Below are positions 33,316 to 42,571 of a stretch of DNA of 64,000 bases, one piece after another. A model generated the notes under the pieces. The model saw only the letters and a list, made by a program, of their open reading frames with translations, was not told the DNA's origin and searched no databases. Numbering within the stretch: position 1 is the stretch's first letter; the number at the start of each line of letters is the position of its first letter. The translations under genes and the position numbers were made by a program. This stretch comes from Bombella mellum (GTDB taxonomy: Bacteria > Pseudomonadota > Alphaproteobacteria > Acetobacterales > Acetobacteraceae). The stretch spans positions 248,001-312,000 of the forward strand of contig NZ_PDLY01000001.1 of assembly GCF_014048465.1 (NCBI RefSeq). Direction: 5' to 3'.

Positions 33316-34019
33316 TGCAGCCGGACAGGAATGAGGAGACAGGAACAGGCATGACGGACCGTTCGAAGACCGGGGCAGGCCCGGAAACTGATCCGAAGAA
33401 GACGACCGTCCGCCGGGCCGGGTTGGTCGTTCTGGGGCTGATCATTCTGGCAGGGCTGCTGGGCTATGGCGGTTACTGGCTCTCCACAGGGGCGGATGAA
33501 GGGGCACGGGTCCATGCACAGGGCAATGTGGTGGGCGGCTCCTTCCGGGTCTTTTCCCTTGGTGGTGGCATGGTGACGGAAGGTGACTTTCGGGGCTCAT
33601 GGACGATCGTCTGGTTCGTGGACCCACGCTGCCCGCCGGAACGCTGCCAGCCTCCGCTCAAGGCTCTGGACCAGACCCTCGTGACGATGAAGCGGAAAGG
33701 CCAGCCTGTCCTGCCTCTGGTCGTCTCGCTGGATGCCCGGGCGGAGGACCCGGACACGTTGAAGGATTATGTGATGGGGGTGGCCCCGCACATCTTTCCG
33801 GTTTTTGCGACCCCGAACATGACACAGGCCATGACACGCCTTTACCATGCGCCCTATGCGCTGGAGCCGGGGCAGAGTTACTATCAGTCGGCTCCATCTT
33901 TTGTGGTCATGACACCGGAAGGTCATTACGCTGGCATGCTGCCCGTGACGGAGGATGCAGCCGGTCTGACGGCGGGTCTGGAACAGATCATGGCCCGTTC
34001 AGGCCAGAACCGAGAGTAA
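33315..34019 (+). CDS. Sco1/SenC-like thioredoxin-fold protein lacking standard copper ligands
   Basis: Membrane-anchored periplasmic protein with one helix (RAGLVVLGLIILAGLLGYGGY) and a thioredoxin-like domain. Its shape is that of Sco copper chaperones for cytochrome oxidase, but the motif reads DPRCPPERCQPPL: four residues between the Cys, where Sco proteins have three (CxxxC). The position of the Sco copper-binding His (usually DHS) reads YQSAPSF. So copper binding is doubtful and a thiol-redox role is possible. The start overlaps the polA stop (TGATG); an in-frame ATG at 33351 is an alternative. The next gene follows by 10 bases. Confidence 0.72.
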   Translation: MQPDRNEETGTGMTDRSKTGAGPETDPKKTTVRRAGLVVLGLIILAGLLGYGGYWLSTGADEGARVHAQGNVVGGSFRVFSLGGGMVTEGDFRGSWTIVWFVDPRCPPERCQPPLKALDQTLVTMKRKGQPVLPLVVSLDARAEDPDTLKDYVMGVAPHIFPVFATPNMTQAMTRLYHAPYALEPGQSYYQSAPSFVVMTPEGHYAGMLPVTEDAAGLTAGLEQIMARSGQNRE

Positions 34020-34029
34020 GGAACAGTTC

Positions 34030-34707
34030 ATGTTACGCTACCCCATTCTTCTGCTGGACTATGATGGCACTCTGGCCGAGACCCGCCCTGCCATCCTGCG
34101 GAGTCTGGAGGAAGCCTTCACGGATATTGGCCGGACGCCACCGCCCCGTTCCTACCTGAAGGAACGGCTGGGCAAGGGGGATGCGCTACAGGGGTTCTAT
34201 CAGAGCATCGTGGATGAAGGGGCCTCGATGGACGAGGCACAGCGTTATGTGGCCGCCTACCGCCAGCGTTACGCCCAGGCCGACGAGGAAGAGACCTATC
34301 TGTATGACGGTGCCCATGAGGTGCTGCATATCCTGAAGGAGAGAGGATACAGGCTGATTGCCGTGAGCAACAAGCACGGCCCGACCCTGCGGCACAGCCT
34401 TGCCCGGTTTCATCTGGAAGACTGTTTCGAGGCTTCCCTGGGGGCTGAGGAAGGTCTGCCCCGCAAGCCGGAGAGGGAGGTTTTCACCCAGCGTCTGGCC
34501 CATCTGCTGCCAGGGTGGGAGGCTGGCCAGTTCCTCATGGTGGGAGACACGACGGCAGACATTGATTTTGCGCAGACGCTTGGCATGGATGTCTGCTGGG
34601 CAAGCTATGGGCATGGCGTGGCCGATGTCTGCAAGGCCCTGAAGCCAAACTATCAGCTGGACAGTCTGTGGGAGCTGCCGGCCCTGCTGTCCAGGACGGA
34701 AAGCTAG
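34030..34707 (+). CDS. HAD-superfamily phosphatase (phosphoglycolate phosphatase-like)
   Basis: Cytoplasmic phosphatase. Motif I is LLLDYDGTLAET, with the nucleophile and acid Asp residues. Motif II is in IAVSNKHGPT, motif III Lys lies in GLPRKPEREVF, and motif IV is MVGDTTADIDFAQ. The helical cap after motif I marks subclass I, as in phosphoglycolate and beta-phosphoglucomutase-type enzymes. The substrate is uncertain. It follows the Sco-like gene by 10 bases and ends at a strong bidirectional terminator. AAGGAAC precedes the ATG. Confidence 0.86.
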   Translation: MLRYPILLLDYDGTLAETRPAILRSLEEAFTDIGRTPPPRSYLKERLGKGDALQGFYQSIVDEGASMDEAQRYVAAYRQRYAQADEEETYLYDGAHEVLHILKERGYRLIAVSNKHGPTLRHSLARFHLEDCFEASLGAEEGLPRKPEREVFTQRLAHLLPGWEAGQFLMVGDTTADIDFAQTLGMDVCWASYGHGVADVCKALKPNYQLDSLWELPALLSRTES

Positions 34708-34727
34708 GGAGCAGTCCTTCCGATATA

Positions 34728-34767
34728 AAACAGGCTCCGCCCATGACTGGATGGGCGGAGCCTGTTT
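34728..34767. terminator. Bidirectional terminator between the HAD gene and purD
   Basis: A perfect 17-bp stem (34728-34744 with 34751-34767) has a 6-base loop, flanked by A-rich and T-rich ends on both strands, between two converging genes. Confidence 0.9.
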
Positions 34768-34784
34768 CATGTGTAACGTATTTC

Positions 34785-36023
34785 TTATAGCCCGATGTCG
34801 CTACGGAGCATCTTGTCATCCCACTGGATGGTTGCTGCGGCCTCATAGGCACGGGAGCGTGCCTTGGCTGCCGTGGGGCCTGTGGCGCAGATGGTCAGGA
34901 CACGGCCGCCATTGGCCAGCAGCCTGTCACCATCCTGTTTCGTTCCTGCATGGAAGACGGACACGCCGGGAAGCTGTTCCGTCCGGTCCAGCCCGGAAAT
35001 GACACCACCCTTGACGGGCGCATCCGGGTATCCCTTGGCGGCCAGCACCAGAGAAATGGACGGCTTGTCCGAAAAGCGGATACTGTCCTCGGACAACGTG
35101 CCCTCCGCCAGAGCCTTGAGGGCCGGGAGAAGATCGCTTTCCAGACGGATGAGCAGGGCCTGTGCTTCCGGGTCACCGAAGCGCACGTTGTATTCGATCA
35201 GCTTCGGCCCTTCTTCCGTCAGCATCAGGCCAGCAAAGATGACGCCACGGAACGGCGTGCCACGGCGGACCATCTCGGCCAGCATCGGGCGGACGGTGAG
35301 GTCCAGTGCGGCTTCCTGCGCCGCCCGGTCAAAATCGGGCGGTGGGCAGATGGCTCCCATGCCGCCGGTGTTTGGCCCGGTATCGCCATCACCGACCCGC
35401 TTGTGGTCCCGTGCAGCCCCGATCAGGCTGGCCCTGTCATCCGCACAGAAAGCGAAGAGGGAGACTTCCCGTCCGACAAGACATTCCTCGATCACCAGCG
35501 GCAGGCCGAGGCGGTCGATGGCTTCCAGAGCCTCATCCACGCTCTGGGCCACGACCACGCCTTTGCCGGCGGCCAGACCATCCGCCTTGATGACGATAGG
35601 AGCACCCTGTTCACGGACGTAGGACTTGGCGGCCTCCTTGCTGCTGCTGGCGTCGAAACGCTGCCAGAGGGCGGTGGGGATACCGGCAGCATCGGCCACT
35701 TCCTTGGTGAAGGCCTTGCTGCCTTCCAGAGCGGCGGCAGCCTGGGAGGGGCCAGCGCAGGCGATGCCCGCTTTCTGGCAGGCATCGGTCAGCCCTGCCA
35801 CGAGGGAGACTTCTGGCCCCGGTACGACGAGGTCGATCTTTTCCTTCCGGGCGAACTCGACAAGACCGGCAATGTCATCAGCCGCAATGGGAACACAGCG
35901 TGCGCAGGCTGCCATGCCGGGGTTGCCGGGGGCGGCAAAGAGTGTGTCCAGCAGAGGGGACCGGGCAATGGCTGTGGCAAGGGCATGTTCCCGCCCACCT
36001 GAACCCACCAGAAGTACGCGCAT
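34785..36023 (-). CDS. purD: Phosphoribosylamine-glycine ligase
   Basis: Joins phosphoribosylamine and glycine with ATP in purine synthesis. The start MRVLLVGSGGREHALA is the family N-terminus, with the ATP-grasp domain spanning the middle (KADGLAAGKGVVVA and GDGDTGPNTGGMGA). The C-terminal end YEAAATIQW is typical. The length of 412 residues is near normal. ATG 36023 is chosen because AAAGGAAAC lies before it; the frame extends 19 codons upstream without homology. Divergent from xseA with 75 bases between. Confidence 0.95.
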   Translation of the reverse strand: MRVLLVGSGGREHALATAIARSPLLDTLFAAPGNPGMAACARCVPIAADDIAGLVEFARKEKIDLVVPGPEVSLVAGLTDACQKAGIACAGPSQAAAALEGSKAFTKEVADAAGIPTALWQRFDASSSKEAAKSYVREQGAPIVIKADGLAAGKGVVVAQSVDEALEAIDRLGLPLVIEECLVGREVSLFAFCADDRASLIGAARDHKRVGDGDTGPNTGGMGAICPPPDFDRAAQEAALDLTVRPMLAEMVRRGTPFRGVIFAGLMLTEEGPKLIEYNVRFGDPEAQALLIRLESDLLPALKALAEGTLSEDSIRFSDKPSISLVLAAKGYPDAPVKGGVISGLDRTEQLPGVSVFHAGTKQDGDRLLANGGRVLTICATGPTAAKARSRAYEAAATIQWDDKMLRSDIGL

Positions 36024-36098
36024 CCTGTTTCCTTTTATGTCTCGTGCGATGCAGATAGCCGCTTTCACGTCATCCGTCATTTAGCATAGAATGGCCGC

Positions 36099-37655
36099 AT
36101 GATGGAACGAGAGAGCCTTCTTTCTCCCGCCGGGCCGCAGGGCGGTACGGGGCCGGGGAGCAGCAACATACCGGAATATTCCGTAGGAGCCATTTCCTCG
36201 GCGATCAGACGTGTGCTGGAAGGAACGTTCGGGCGGGTGCGTGTCCGTGGCGAGATCACGGAGATGAAGCGGTATTCCTCCGGCCATGTCTATCTCTCCC
36301 TCAAGGATGAGGGCGGGAAGATATCGGGTGTCATCTGGCGGGGGAACGTCTCCCGGCTGGGCATGGTGCCGGAGAATGGAACGGAGGTCATCGCCACCGG
36401 GAAGATTTCGTCCTATGGCGAACGCTCGAACTATCAGCTCATCATCGACAGCATGGAGTTTGCCGGGGAAGGTGCCCTTCTGGCCCGGATCGAGGCTCTG
36501 CGTGTGCGCCTGCGGGATGAGGGGCTGTTCGATCAGGAACGCAAGAAGGCCATTCCGTTCCTGCCCCGCTGTGTGGGGGTGGTGACGTCCCGGTCCGGGG
36601 CGGTGCTGCACGACATCTGCACGACCATTTCCCGCCGTTTCCCACGGGATGTCCTGCTCTGGCCCGTGGCGGTGCAGGGGGAAGGGGCTGCCCGTCAGAT
36701 CGCCCACGCCGTGCAGGCCATGGGGAACCTGCCCGGTCCGCCCGACGTGCTGATCGTGGCCCGTGGTGGCGGCTCGCTGGAGGACCTGATGGCCTTCAAT
36801 GACGAAGCCGTGGTACGGGCCGTGGCGGCCTGCCCTCTGCCGGTGATTTCTGCCGTGGGGCATGAGACGGATACGACCCTCGTCGACTACGCTTCAGACC
36901 GCCGTGCACCGACACCGACCGCCGCCGCCGAAATGGCGGTGCCCCTGCGGTCCGAGCTGATGGCGGACCTCGCCCATCGGGCGGCACGGCTCTCCGGTGG
37001 GCTGGCGGGGATATTGCAACGGCAGGGACTGCGGCTCCAGGCCGTGGCGGCCCGGATGCCGGACCTTCCGGGGCTGCTGGACACGGCCAGGATGCGTCTG
37101 GATGACCGTGCCCAGAGGCTTGAGCTGGCCCTGCCGGGATTCGTGATGCGTGCCCGTGCCCGGCTGGGGCAGGCCGTCTATCATCTGCCAGCGGTGGAGA
37201 CCGTCCTGGGGCAGCGGCGTGGCCTTGTGGAGGCGCAGGCCGGGCGGTTGCAGTCCGGCTGGGAACGGTATCTGAATGGCTGCCAGATGCGTCTGCTGCG
37301 TGCGCCGCTGCGGATGGAGACGGTACAGTCCCGGCTTGCCCTCCAGCGGACGAAGCTGGAAGGCATGACCCGGCATCTGGAGGCCGTCTCACCCCTTGCC
37401 ATTCTGGAACGTGGCTACGTTCTGGTGCAGGATGAGGCAGGCCAGGCCGTGACATCATCCGGTGCCCTGCCAGCAGGGAGCCATGTGCAGCTTTCCTTTG
37501 CGGATGGTGTCCGGCAGGCCCGGCTTGACCCGGACCGTGAAGGGGAGGCGGTTTCACCGCCGTCGGATGGTGGCGTGCCCGGCAGGGGACGCAGGGCAGG
37601 CAGGACGGCGTCTCTTCCGGCGGAAGGGACGTCACAGGGAGAGCTTGGGCTGTAG
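36099..37655 (+). CDS. xseA: Exodeoxyribonuclease VII large subunit
   Basis: Large subunit of the single-strand exonuclease that degrades DNA into oligonucleotides. An OB-fold domain lies at about residues 25-120 (EYSVGAISSAIRRVLEGTF; VRGEITEMKRYSSGHVYLSLKD). The catalytic domain follows with VGVVTSRSGAVLHDI and ARGGGSLEDLMAFNDE. VISAVGHETDTTLVDYASD is the signature. The C-terminal coiled part is Arg-rich, with an added 60-residue low-complexity tail. The partner xseB is not in this window. The start is ATG-ATG at 36099 with a weak ribosome site. Confidence 0.94.
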   Translation: MMERESLLSPAGPQGGTGPGSSNIPEYSVGAISSAIRRVLEGTFGRVRVRGEITEMKRYSSGHVYLSLKDEGGKISGVIWRGNVSRLGMVPENGTEVIATGKISSYGERSNYQLIIDSMEFAGEGALLARIEALRVRLRDEGLFDQERKKAIPFLPRCVGVVTSRSGAVLHDICTTISRRFPRDVLLWPVAVQGEGAARQIAHAVQAMGNLPGPPDVLIVARGGGSLEDLMAFNDEAVVRAVAACPLPVISAVGHETDTTLVDYASDRRAPTPTAAAEMAVPLRSELMADLAHRAARLSGGLAGILQRQGLRLQAVAARMPDLPGLLDTARMRLDDRAQRLELALPGFVMRARARLGQAVYHLPAVETVLGQRRGLVEAQAGRLQSGWERYLNGCQMRLLRAPLRMETVQSRLALQRTKLEGMTRHLEAVSPLAILERGYVLVQDEAGQAVTSSGALPAGSHVQLSFADGVRQARLDPDREGEAVSPPSDGGVPGRGRRAGRTASLPAEGTSQGELGL

Positions 37656-37716
37656 GGCCGGTTTATGGTTCTATGGCGCATGATCGGGACAATCAGGGTG
37701 ATGGAGGAGGGACAGG

Positions 37717-38097
37717 ATGCGTAGCATCATGAAATATCGTGGGGTATGGGGTTATGGTCTGATGCTGGTGATGGGGGGCGTGCTGGCGGGATGTGCCAGC
37801 GACCAGACGTCACGGCAGCTGGAAGCGGCACAGCACCCGGCCATCCAGAGTTTTGCGGGGGCACCTTCCGGTGGGGGAAGTGACGGGGCCTACTCTCAGC
37901 AGACGAAGACCAATCTGCCTTCCGCACCGGTGGATACGCCGCTCTGTGGGACGGCCCTGCATGAGCAGGCAGCGACGGGAGCCGGGGTATATGGCAGCAG
38001 TCTGGCAACCGGCAGCAGCTGCACCCGTAATGCCTGTTTCCAGCCACTGACGGGCACGTTCATCGCGCAGGATGGCAGCAACAGCGTCTGCCGTTGA
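37717..38097 (+). CDS. Small lipoprotein of unknown function
   Basis: The 126-residue product has a lipoprotein signal (LMLVMGGVLAGC, lipid Cys26). The mature part is Ser/Gly-rich and of low complexity, with four Cys in the last 50 residues (LCGTA, SSCTRNACFQP and a final VCR). No family recognised. GGAGGAGGGACAGG precedes the ATG, a very strong site. It follows xseA by 61 bases and ends at a bidirectional terminator. Confidence 0.7.
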   Translation: MRSIMKYRGVWGYGLMLVMGGVLAGCASDQTSRQLEAAQHPAIQSFAGAPSGGGSDGAYSQQTKTNLPSAPVDTPLCGTALHEQAATGAGVYGSSLATGSSCTRNACFQPLTGTFIAQDGSNSVCR

Positions 38098-38119
38098 CAG
38101 GACTGCGGCCATCAGGATG

Positions 38120-38157
38120 GAAAAGGGGCGGCCAGATCATTCCGGCCGCCCCTTTTC
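38120..38157. terminator. Bidirectional terminator between the lipoprotein gene and rne
   Basis: A 14-bp stem (38120-38133 with 38144-38157) with a 10-base loop; T-rich ends on both strands. Confidence 0.87.
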
Positions 38158-38184
38158 TGTTCAGTCCATGAGGAGGGTGGATGC

Positions 38185-41019
38185 TTAACGCTTCCACCAC
38201 CCGGCACGCCGCTTCTTCGGCTTGGCCTCATCAATATTGATGGGCTGGGGAGCTGCGGAATTTTCGGCCGGGGCCGGTTCTTCCGGGGTGCTGGCGGCGG
38301 GTGTCGCCTCGGCGGCGTCCTCGGCCTTCCTGCGCCGGGCAGGACGCCGTCTGCGGGCCGGTTTCTCATCCGCCGGAGCGGCTTCCTGCGGCTCCGGTGA
38401 CGGCTCAGGAAGGGCCTCGGCTGACGCCCTGGTTTCTTCCTCGTGGACGGCTGCTTCGGCAGGCTCGGCAGCGGTGCTCCGTGCGGGACGACGGCGGGGA
38501 CGGGGACGCCGTGTTGCACGGCGGGCTGCCTCGTCATCATCGTCCGAAGGGCGGGACGGGATTTTGACGACCTGATTGTCGTCATCATCCTGATCCTGGT
38601 CCACCACGATGCGGCTGCGTGTCGTGGGGCGACGACGGGGACGACGGGCTGGCCGCTCATCTTCCTGCTCCGTCGGGGCTTCCTGTGCGCTCACCCGTGC
38701 TGCCGGGCGGGTGGCCCGCTGACGGACGGGCACGTCCTCCATTTCGGCGGCTTCAGGCTCATCCGTGCGGGACGTGTCCTGACGGCTCTGGCGGGCCTCC
38801 TGCTGCTCCATGATGTCGAAGATGTCGACGCCAGCCCCCTGGAACGGGTTGGCCGGTGTCGGCCCCTGATAGGTGGAGAGTTCCTGCGCCGGGCCCTGTC
38901 CGTCCTGCTGACGGGCCGGGCGGCGGCGGGCCGGACGCTCACGACGGCGGCTGGCCTGCTCTTCTGCCTCCCGCTGGGGAGCGGCTGCCGGACGGGTAGC
39001 TGCCGAGGAGGAGGTGACACGCCGTGTTCTGGTGCGGCGGCGGCCGGGCATGAGAGCCTGATCGTCCTCGTCAGAGGCCTTCTCATCGCTGCCGGTGTCG
39101 ACCGGTGCGGCGGCCTGTTCGGTCAGGTCCGTGGACTGCTCTGGCGTGTCCTGTTCCGTCCGGCGGCGGCCACCACGGCGGCGACGGCGACGGCGGGACC
39201 CGCTGTCGGAACCGGCTTCTGGCTCGCTCCGGCTTTCCTCGGTTTCGGGTGCGGGAGAGGCGTCATCCGGGGTGACGGCGGGAGCGGCTCCCTCCGTAAT
39301 GTCGATGGTACGGACGGTACTGACGGGATTATCCTCACGGGCCGGTTTCTGGCGTGGGGCCAGCCGTTCGATCCGCAGCTCGCCTTCCGGCAGGCTGTCG
39401 TCATTCTCGAAGCGGATGGTCATGTCGTGCCGCTGCTCAAGCTGGCTGATGGCGGCCCGTTTGCTGTTGAGCATGTAAAGGACGATGCTGGGGCTGACAT
39501 GCACGATGATGTCCGAGGCACGGCGGCGGCTGGCCTCATCCTCCACGCTGCGGAGGACCTGAAGGGCCATGCTTTCCACACCCCGGATGAAGCCGGTACC
39601 CTGACAGTGCGGGCAGGGACTGAGCATGCTCTCGGCAATGGAGGGGCGCAGACGCTGCCGGGACATTTCCAGCAGGCCGAAATGGGAGATGCGGCCCAGC
39701 TGGATACGGGCACGGTCCACCCGGAGGGCATCCTTGAGACGCTTTTCCACCTGGCTGTTGTGGCGGCGGCTTTCCATGTCGATGAAGTCGATCACGATCA
39801 GCCCGGCCAGATCACGCAGGCGCAGCTGGCGGGCGACCTCCTCGGCCGCCTCCAGATTGGTGCGGAGGGCCGTTTCCTCGATGTTGCGCTGGGAGGTGGA
39901 CTTGCCGGAGTTGACGTCGATGGCCACCAGAGCTTCCGTCTGGTTGATGACGAGATAGCCGCCTGATTCCAGCCGGACGATCGGGGAGAACATCGCCTCC
40001 AGATGGCTTTCCACATGATAGTGGGCGAAGAGGTTCTGTCCCCGGTTCTGCCAGAGGCGGACACGGCTGGCATTGTGGGGCATCAGCAGGCGGGTGAATT
40101 CCCGCGTGTTTTTCCACGCTTCCTCACCGTCAACGAGGACGGTCTCTATGTCACGGGTGAAGAGATCACGGATGGCCCGCTTGATGAGGCTCGCCTCTTC
40201 ATAGATCAGGGCCGGGGCGATGGAGGACAGCGCATGGGTGCGGATGTTGTCCCAGAGCTGGAGGAGGTAGTCACAGTCACGGGTGATCTCGGCCTCCGGG
40301 CGGCTGGCTCCGGCGGTGCGGATGATCATGGCCATCGTCCGGGGCAGGTCCAGTTTGCTGACGATGTCCCGCAGGCGGCGACGGTCCGTCTCGGAGGTGA
40401 TCTTGCGGGAGACGCCACCGCCACGCAGGGCGTTGGGCATCAGCACGCCATAGCGGCCCGCAAGGGAGAGGTAGGTCGTCAGGGCGGCACCCTTGTTGCC
40501 ACGTTCTTCCTTGACGACCTGCACGAGGATCACCTGACGGCGGCGGATGACCTCCTGGATGCGGTAGTTGCGCAGGAAGCGGGCCATGCGGCGGCTTGCG
40601 CTCTGCTCGTCGCCGGTATCATGCTCGCCGCTGACGATTTCCGGGCCGGGTTCGTCCGTCTCGTGGGTGTCGTCCCCGTCGGCGTCTTCCTCGTCCGCCT
40701 CGCTGTCCCGGCTGTTCTGCTCGGCGGCGTATTCTTCTTCCTGGAGGGCGAGAAGCTTCTCTCTGTCATCGACGGGAATCTGGAAATAGTCGGGATGGAT
40801 CTCGCTGAAGGCAAGGAAGCCGTGGCGGTTGCCGCCGTAATCCACGAAGGCGGCCTGAAGGCTCGGCTCCACGCGGATGACCTTGGCAAGGTAGATGTTG
40901 CCTTTGAGCTGACGGCGCGCTGATGTCTCGACATCATAATCTTCAATGCGCTTGCCGTTCATGACCACAACACGGGTTTCTTCGGCGTGTGTGGCGTCTA
41001 TGAGCATCTGCTTTGTCAT
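38185..41019 (-). CDS. rne: Ribonuclease E/G family endoribonuclease
   Basis: Main mRNA-decay and rRNA-maturation endonuclease, likely the scaffold of the degradosome. The N-terminus MTKQMLIDATHAEETRVVV is the alphaproteobacterial form. The S1 region is split by an acidic insert (about residues 90-145, rich in Glu/Asp). The catalytic Asp368 lies in VAIDVNSGK with the second in VIDFIDM, and the zinc-link motif is CPHCQG. The C-terminal ~370 residues are low-complexity with alternating Arg-rich and acidic tracts, as in RNA-binding scaffolds. I chose ATG 41019; the frame runs 8 codons further. It is the only gene on its strand here, behind a long 5' region. Confidence 0.94.
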   Translation of the reverse strand: MTKQMLIDATHAEETRVVVMNGKRIEDYDVETSARRQLKGNIYLAKVIRVEPSLQAAFVDYGGNRHGFLAFSEIHPDYFQIPVDDREKLLALQEEEYAAEQNSRDSEADEEDADGDDTHETDEPGPEIVSGEHDTGDEQSASRRMARFLRNYRIQEVIRRRQVILVQVVKEERGNKGAALTTYLSLAGRYGVLMPNALRGGGVSRKITSETDRRRLRDIVSKLDLPRTMAMIIRTAGASRPEAEITRDCDYLLQLWDNIRTHALSSIAPALIYEEASLIKRAIRDLFTRDIETVLVDGEEAWKNTREFTRLLMPHNASRVRLWQNRGQNLFAHYHVESHLEAMFSPIVRLESGGYLVINQTEALVAIDVNSGKSTSQRNIEETALRTNLEAAEEVARQLRLRDLAGLIVIDFIDMESRRHNSQVEKRLKDALRVDRARIQLGRISHFGLLEMSRQRLRPSIAESMLSPCPHCQGTGFIRGVESMALQVLRSVEDEASRRRASDIIVHVSPSIVLYMLNSKRAAISQLEQRHDMTIRFENDDSLPEGELRIERLAPRQKPAREDNPVSTVRTIDITEGAAPAVTPDDASPAPETEESRSEPEAGSDSGSRRRRRRRGGRRRTEQDTPEQSTDLTEQAAAPVDTGSDEKASDEDDQALMPGRRRTRTRRVTSSSAATRPAAAPQREAEEQASRRRERPARRRPARQQDGQGPAQELSTYQGPTPANPFQGAGVDIFDIMEQQEARQSRQDTSRTDEPEAAEMEDVPVRQRATRPAARVSAQEAPTEQEDERPARRPRRRPTTRSRIVVDQDQDDDDNQVVKIPSRPSDDDDEAARRATRRPRPRRRPARSTAAEPAEAAVHEEETRASAEALPEPSPEPQEAAPADEKPARRRRPARRRKAEDAAEATPAASTPEEPAPAENSAAPQPINIDEAKPKKRRAGWWKR

Positions 41020-41676
41020 GAAGGACTGGACTCCGTGGCGCACGGGTCATGGCCCTGCCTGCGCCGATTGTCTGGGTCAACAGAGGGTGGGCTGTTCGGT
41101 CTCTTGCGGGCGGACACGACGCATGACGGGCCGCCGGATTTGATAACGCAGAACAGCATCTCAGCCTCTGGTAAACACGCTGATGGCAGGTCCTGCCATC
41201 TGGGGATTCTGCAACCTGTCCCGGAGGTGACGGTGTCATCCAGGGTGGGCTGCCTGTGGTTCGGATGCAGCCTTCCTGCCAGGGTGTGAGCACACCGGGA
41301 AAAATGCCCCGGGCTATCTGCACCAAACGGCACGGAAAGGTACTGCATGTGCTGGCCCTGCCTGATGCTGTCCTGCCAGCCCGTGTTGCAGGGGTGGGAA
41401 CGTATCTGGACCGTGGGCGTATGCAGGGTGAGAATGGCCTAAATCAGACGGCGTGGCAAGTGGGGAGTTGCGGGGGGCTGGAGAGGGCAGAATGATGCCA
41501 TTTTTTCCTGTTTTATCCACCTGTTAATCAGGGGAATGGAAAGACTGTTCCCGTTGCCGGGATGATCGCCTAATGGAATGGAGAGGGCCCCGCCCTGCTG
41601 GCGTGGGGAACCGTGCCGGACATGATGGCGGGCGTGGCGTGGTGAGGGGGAGCAGGGATCAGTGAGGAGAAGAGCG
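41020..41676. other. 657-base region upstream of rne and of the amidase
   Basis: Long divergent intergenic region at normal GC with several short overlapping frames on both strands, none with a family or a good start. It probably holds the rne promoter and a long 5' leader; enterobacterial rne messages have a long leader used for autoregulation, which is the basis for that guess. GGGAA...TTCCC near 41533-41552 is a small stem. Confidence 0.5.
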
Positions 41677-42513
41677 ATGGGGAGGCTGACACGTCGGCAT
41701 CTTCTGGGGGGAGCGGCAGGTGGACTGCTGTTCCCGTCCTGGGAGAAGGCTCTGGCAGCACGGCATCATCAGGGCAGGAAGGCCGGGCACGCCCCTGCCA
41801 TCCTCCGGAATGCGCCGCCGCCCCGGCCCGTCATCATGCTGGACCCCGGGCATGGGGGGAAGGACCCCGGGGCCATCGGCGTGTCCGGGACCTACGAGAA
41901 GCATATCGCCGTGGCGGCGGCGACGGAACTGCACGACCTGCTCATGGTATCCGGAAAATATGACGTGGTGCTCAGTCGGACGGATGACCGTTTCATTCCG
42001 CTGGCAGGACGGGTGGAGCTGGCGCACAGGCACAGGGCGGACCTGTTCATTTCCATGCATGCCGATGCGCTGCACCAGCCCGATGTTCGTGGGGCCAGTG
42101 TCTACACGCTGTCCGGCAATGCTTCGGACAGGCAGACGGCCCTGCTGGCCGAGACGGAGAACAGTGCGGACCGTTTTGCGGGGCCAGGACTGGAGGGCGT
42201 GCCGCCGGACGTGGAGGAAATCCTCAACAGTCTTGTCCATGAGGAGACGAGGCGGGGATCGGCCCACATGGCGGCCAGTGTGATCCGGTCCTTCCAAAAC
42301 CGCATCCAGCTGCTGCATCATCCGTCCCGTCATGCGGCCTTCAAGGTCCTGAAGTCGGGTGACATCCCGTCCATTCTGGTGGAGATGGGCTTCATGTCCA
42401 ATCATCTGGATGAACAGGCCCTCCGTCGGGCCGCCCACCGGACCCAGATCACGCAGGCCATGAAACAGGCCATAGACGGCTACTTCCAGCAGCAGAGGAG
42501 AGGCATGCTGTGA
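41677..42513 (+). CDS. N-acetylmuramoyl-L-alanine amidase (Amidase_3), Tat-exported
   Basis: Zinc amidase that cuts the stem peptide from peptidoglycan glycan, as AmiA/B/C do in cell separation. The twin-arginine signal is LTRRHLLGGAAGG. Metal ligands are in DPGHGGKDPGAIG (His), the Glu in YEKHIA, and SMHADALH (His); the catalytic Glu is in ILVEMGFMSN. The length of 278 residues is short, with no N-terminal AMIN domain. ATG 41677 follows AGGAGA. It precedes the leuA leader by 58 bases, where a separate promoter is seen. Confidence 0.92.
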   Translation: MGRLTRRHLLGGAAGGLLFPSWEKALAARHHQGRKAGHAPAILRNAPPPRPVIMLDPGHGGKDPGAIGVSGTYEKHIAVAAATELHDLLMVSGKYDVVLSRTDDRFIPLAGRVELAHRHRADLFISMHADALHQPDVRGASVYTLSGNASDRQTALLAETENSADRFAGPGLEGVPPDVEEILNSLVHEETRRGSAHMAASVIRSFQNRIQLLHHPSRHAAFKVLKSGDIPSILVEMGFMSNHLDEQALRRAAHRTQITQAMKQAIDGYFQQQRRGML

Positions 42514-42533
42514 CGGCCGTGCACATTTTGGGG

Positions 42534-42562
42534 TTGCCACCGGGCCGCATGGCCGTTACCTT
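42534..42562 (+). promoter_or_regulatory. Predicted sigma-70 promoter for the leu leader
   Basis: TTGCCA at 42534-42539 and TACCTT at 42557-42562 are separated by 17 bases, the ideal spacing. Transcription would start near 42569-42572, which is the A of the leader ORF ATG. Confidence 0.6.
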
Positions 42563-42571
42563 TGCGCCGTA

